Shown one piece after another: positions 6,901 to 8,522 of a stretch of DNA of 8,522 nt (its first letter is position 1; the number at the start of each line of letters is the position of its first letter). Under the pieces are notes generated by a model. That model was not told the origin of the DNA. It saw only the letters and a program-made list of their open reading frames with translations, and ran no database searches. Made by a program: the position numbers and the translations under genes. Source of the DNA: Paracoccaceae bacterium (lineage in GTDB: Bacteria > Pseudomonadota > Alphaproteobacteria > Rhodobacterales > Rhodobacteraceae); contig SKUV01000303.1 in assembly GCA_007129775.1 (NCBI GenBank), positions 1-8,522 of the forward strand, in the 5' to 3' direction.

Positions 6901-7858
6901 GGTGCGCCTTCAGCCCTTCGTGCCGCCGGTGCCGGTGCTGCCGCTGTTTCTGGACCTGCCCTTGATGACCGGCGAGGAGGTGCCGCACGCCCCCCATATC
7001 GCCGTGGCGGCGGAGCCTTGGCCCGGGTCGGTCGCCGTCTATTCAGGGATCGAGGATGCGGGCTATACGCTCAACCGCGTGCTGACGGCCCCTGCCGCGA
7101 TCGGGGTGAGCGAAAGCGTATTGGAGCCCGCGGCGCCCGGGCGCTGGGACAGGGGGCCGGCGCTGCGGGTGCGGATCGCGGGCGGCCTCGCCTCGGCCTC
7201 GGCCTCGGCGGTGCTGGCGGGGGCCAATCTGGTGGCGATCGGCGATGGCGGGGGCGTGTGGGAGCTTTTCCAGTTCGCCCAAGCCGAGTTGATCGCGCCG
7301 GACCTGTGGGATCTGTCGCTGCGTCTGCGCGGGCAGTTCGGCACCGAGCCTTTCATCGCCGATCCGTGGCCCGCGGGGGCGTGGGTTGTGCCCCTAGGCC
7401 CGGCGCTGCGCCAGATCGATCTGCCCGAGGCCGCCCGCGGCCTCGCGCGTCATTATCGCATCGGCCCCGGGCTGCGCCCGCTGGACGATCCCTCCTATGT
7501 CCACCGTGTGAAGGCGTTTCAGGGCATCGGGTTGCGGCCCTACGCCCCGGCGCACCTGCGCGCGCGGCCCGGCGATGGCGCGACGCTTTTCGACTGGGTG
7601 CGCCGCACGCGGATCGGGGGCGACGACTGGCAGGCTTTCGAGGTGCCGCTGGGCGAGGAGCAGGAGCGCTATCTGCTCCGGGTCTTCGATGCCGGCGATG
7701 TGCTGCGGCGCGAGGAAGTCACCGGGGCGCCGGGCTGGAGCTATCCGGATACGCTGCGCGCAGCGGATGGAGTCGCCGCGCCATATCGGGTGACGGTGGC
7801 GCAGATTTCGGCGCGCTTCGGCGCGGGGCCATTCACGGAGATCGCGATCAATGACTGA
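3968..7858 (+). CDS. g15: Giant GTA tail-tip / host-specificity protein (gp15) with a TIM-barrel glycosidase-like domain
   Basis: A 1296-residue tip protein. The frame can start at TTG 3965, but ATG 3968 (overlapping the g14 TGA by one base) with GAAGGG at 3955-3960 is preferred. Residues 1-45 are a Gly/Ala hydrophobic stretch (ATIVLAAAGASVGAGFGGAV). Residues about 55-420 are the N-terminal hub-like region, including RVWGRMRLGGQVIWAS. About 430-720 is the GTA TIM-barrel-like domain (PF13547 type): FCVGSEMRGL with E466, YAADWSEYFGY with D508 and E511, DFIGIDNYMPLSDW with D541, and PFWFTELGC with E647. E466 and E647 at strand ends fit a retaining glycosidase pair. About 775-930 resembles Phage-tail_3, and about 1024-1130 (GYTLNRVLTAP; ELIAPDLWDLSLRLRGQFGT) is the Rcc01698-type C-terminal region. 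Length matches the largest RcGTA tip protein (about 1300). The glycan target is unknown. Confidence 0.93.
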   Translation: MATIVLAAAGASVGAGFGGAVFGLSGAVIGRAVGATLGRVIDQRLLGAGSAAVETGRVERFRLTGAGEGAPVARVWGRMRLGGQVIWASRFLEDRNVTRSGKGSSRPSTVDYSYSVSLAIALCEGEITGIGRIWADGVEIGREDLALRVYRGSEDQLPDPRIEAVEGAGRVPAYRGIAYVVIEDLELGRFGNRVPQFSFEVVRRADGGDVPDLTGGLQAVALMPGTGEYALATTPVHYAKAPGVNVSANVNSPSGRSDLETSLTALREELPGVGSVALIVSWFGDDLRCGDCSLRPKVEFADQDGVGMAWQVCGLPRAEAQEIARIDDRPIYGGTPADASVIEAITAIREGGQEVLFYPFILMEQMEGNTLPDPWTGGTGQPVLPWRGRITTSLAPGQAGSPDRSAAAAAEVAAFFGTAQPGDFALSGDTVVYSGPDEWSYRRFILHYAWLAKAAGGVEAFCVGSEMRGLTQIRGAGDAFPAVAAMRTLAAEVRAILGPECKISYAADWSEYFGYLSPEGNRYFHLDSFWADENVDFIGIDNYMPLSDWRDGVDHADAEAGAIYALDYLRANIEGGEGFDWFYQGPEAEAAQIRTPITDGAYGEPWVFRYKDLRNWWSLPHHDRVEGVRAAAPSPWVPRSKPFWFTELGCAAVDKGTNEPNVFLDPKSSESRLPRFSSGRRDDLIQMQYLRAHVAHWAEPENNPESDIYGGQMVDMARAHVWAWDARPFPQFPANRALWSDGENWARGHWISGRVAAQPLSNVVAEICRQAGLAAFDVSGLHGLVRGYVAGAVESARATLQPLMLAHGFEAVERDGTLIFRMRDGRAGADLGPDDLVEREGGAVTRQRAPRAELAGRVRIVHVEAEGDFETRAAEAVFADDPAPTVAQTELPMLLTRAEARGLADRWLAEARVARDGARFALPPSARLRAGDVVRLDTGAGVVQDWRIDRMDRAGALEVEAVRVEPGVYLPADAAEEPVRLQPFVPPVPVLPLFLDLPLMTGEEVPHAPHIAVAAEPWPGSVAVYSGIEDAGYTLNRVLTAPAAIGVSESVLEPAAPGRWDRGPALRVRIAGGLASASASAVLAGANLVAIGDGGGVWELFQFAQAELIAPDLWDLSLRLRGQFGTEPFIADPWPAGAWVVPLGPALRQIDLPEAARGLARHYRIGPGLRPLDDPSYVHRVKAFQGIGLRPYAPAHLRARPGDGATLFDWVRRTRIGGDDWQAFEVPLGEEQERYLLRVFDAGDVLRREEVTGAPGWSYPDTLRAADGVAAPYRVTVAQISARFGAGPFTEIAIND
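7191..7208 (+). repeat. Hexamer tandem repeat in g15 (three CCTCGG units)
   Basis: Three perfect CCTCGG copies follow a five-base partial copy (7186-7190). They code an alternating Ala-Ser run (ASASASA) in the C-terminal region of gp15. Slippage would keep the frame. Probably a codon-bias consequence rather than a functional element. Confidence 0.6.
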
Positions 7859-8522
7859 GACGATGCAACTGAACCTGCCGCTGGTGCAGGCGGCGCAGGC
7901 CCAGAAACATGTGACGGTGAACGAGGCCTTCGCGCGGCTCGATGCGCTGGCGCAGATCACGCTGCAATCGCGCAGCCAGACCACCCCGCCGCTGACGGCC
8001 GACGAGGGCGCGGCATGGGCGGTGCCGGCAGCGGCGGTGAACGCCTGGGCCGGGCAGGCGGGGCGGATCGCGATCTTTGCCAATGGCGGCTGGGTTTTCG
8101 CCACGCCGCAGACGGGCTGGCGCGGCTGGATCGTGGACGAACATGCCTCGGTCATCTTCGACGGCGCCATCTGGCGCGGCGGGGCCGTGGCCGTCAGCCC
8201 GAGCGGGGCTGCAGCGGCGTTCCGGGTGCTGGAGTTCGAACACGAGATCGCGGCCGGCCCCGGCAATGACACCAGCGTTCTGGTGCCGGCGAATGTGTTG
8301 CTTTTCGCCGTTTCGGCCCGGGTCAGCGAAGAAGTGACCGGGACCCTGACCAGTTGGCAGTTGGGCGCGCCGGGCGCGCCTGACCGGTTCGGATCCGGGC
8401 TGGGGCTCGACCTGGGGTCTTTCGCGCGCGGCCTTCTGGGCGCGCCGATGGCCTATTACGCGCCCGAGGAACTGGTGCTGACGGCCGAGGGCGGAGATTT
8501 CGCCGGTGGCAGGGTGCGGCTG
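7851..8522 (+). CDS. DUF2793 domain tail-associated protein, partial (3' end outside window)
   Basis: The frame is open for 224 codons to the window edge with no stop. It starts at ATG 7851, overlapping the g15 stop by 8 bases, with GGAG at 7837-7840. The N-terminal half is a DUF2793 domain: LNLPLVQAAQAQKHVTVNEA and FARLDALAQ (about 7-36), then AWAGQAGRIAIFANGGWVFA and a repeated W-rich GGW/GWRGW/IWRGG pattern up to about residue 107. The C-terminal half (about 116-224: VLVPANVLLFAVSARVSEEV, GTLTSWQLGAPGAPDRFGSG, YYAPEELVLTAEGGDFAGG) is a beta-rich module I have seen in DUF2793 proteins of Rhodobacterales prophages and GTAs. Such proteins sit at the tail-gene end and are thought to be fibre or surface-attachment parts; the exact role is not established. 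Judging from relatives, only a short C-terminal stretch is missing. Confidence 0.85.
   Translation, partial: MTETMQLNLPLVQAAQAQKHVTVNEAFARLDALAQITLQSRSQTTPPLTADEGAAWAVPAAAVNAWAGQAGRIAIFANGGWVFATPQTGWRGWIVDEHASVIFDGAIWRGGAVAVSPSGAAAAFRVLEFEHEIAAGPGNDTSVLVPANVLLFAVSARVSEEVTGTLTSWQLGAPGAPDRFGSGLGLDLGSFARGLLGAPMAYYAPEELVLTAEGGDFAGGRVRL

Noticed and set aside
1..8522. A defence system, CRISPR array, tRNA, attachment site or insertion sequence
   Set aside because: Apart from the partial ORF at the left edge, the coding blocks are explained by known tail proteins. There are no spaced repeats, tRNA-like folds or inverted repeat ends that I can support.

Overview
The window is GC-rich and reads as one dense block of phage tail genes, all on the + strand. 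Gene order and protein families match the tail half of the gene transfer agent (GTA) cluster of Rhodobacterales (Alphaproteobacteria), using Rhodobacter capsulatus RcGTA numbering: g9 (tail tube), g10 and g10.1 (tail assembly chaperones), g11 (short tape measure), g12 (distal tail), g13 (hub with an Fe-S-type Cys set), g14 (NlpC/P60 peptidase), g15 (very large tail-tip protein with a TIM-barrel domain) and a DUF2793 protein cut off by the right edge. A Rhodobacteraceae host is the best guess. A decaying or active GTA-like prophage with the same tail module cannot be excluded, because the capsid and packaging half (g1-g7) lies outside the window.

Layout: positions 2-193 hold the 3' end of an ORF joining two unlike pieces, a second copy of the g9 C-terminus (2-79) and a 37-residue tail resembling the C-terminus of the GTA gp8/DUF3168 tail terminator (80-190). 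After a 33-base gap with a very strong Shine-Dalgarno comes the intact g9 (227-640). From g10 to the DUF2793 gene the genes are packed with gaps of at most 27 bases or with 1- to 8-base overlaps, so they very probably form one translationally coupled transcript. There is no internal promoter, terminator, RNA gene, IS element or CRISPR array that I can support, and no gene-free stretch over 40 bases.

How the genes work together: gp9 polymerises into the tail tube, gp10/gp10.1 chaperone tail assembly on the short gp11 ruler, gp12 and gp13 form the distal ring and hub, gp14 and gp15 supply peptidoglycan and glycan-directed activities at the tip, and the DUF2793 protein probably adds surface contact. 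The most unusual items are the chimeric partial g9 copy at the left edge and the Gln/Ala repeat extension on g10.1. The rest is a well-preserved GTA-type tail module rather than a new system.
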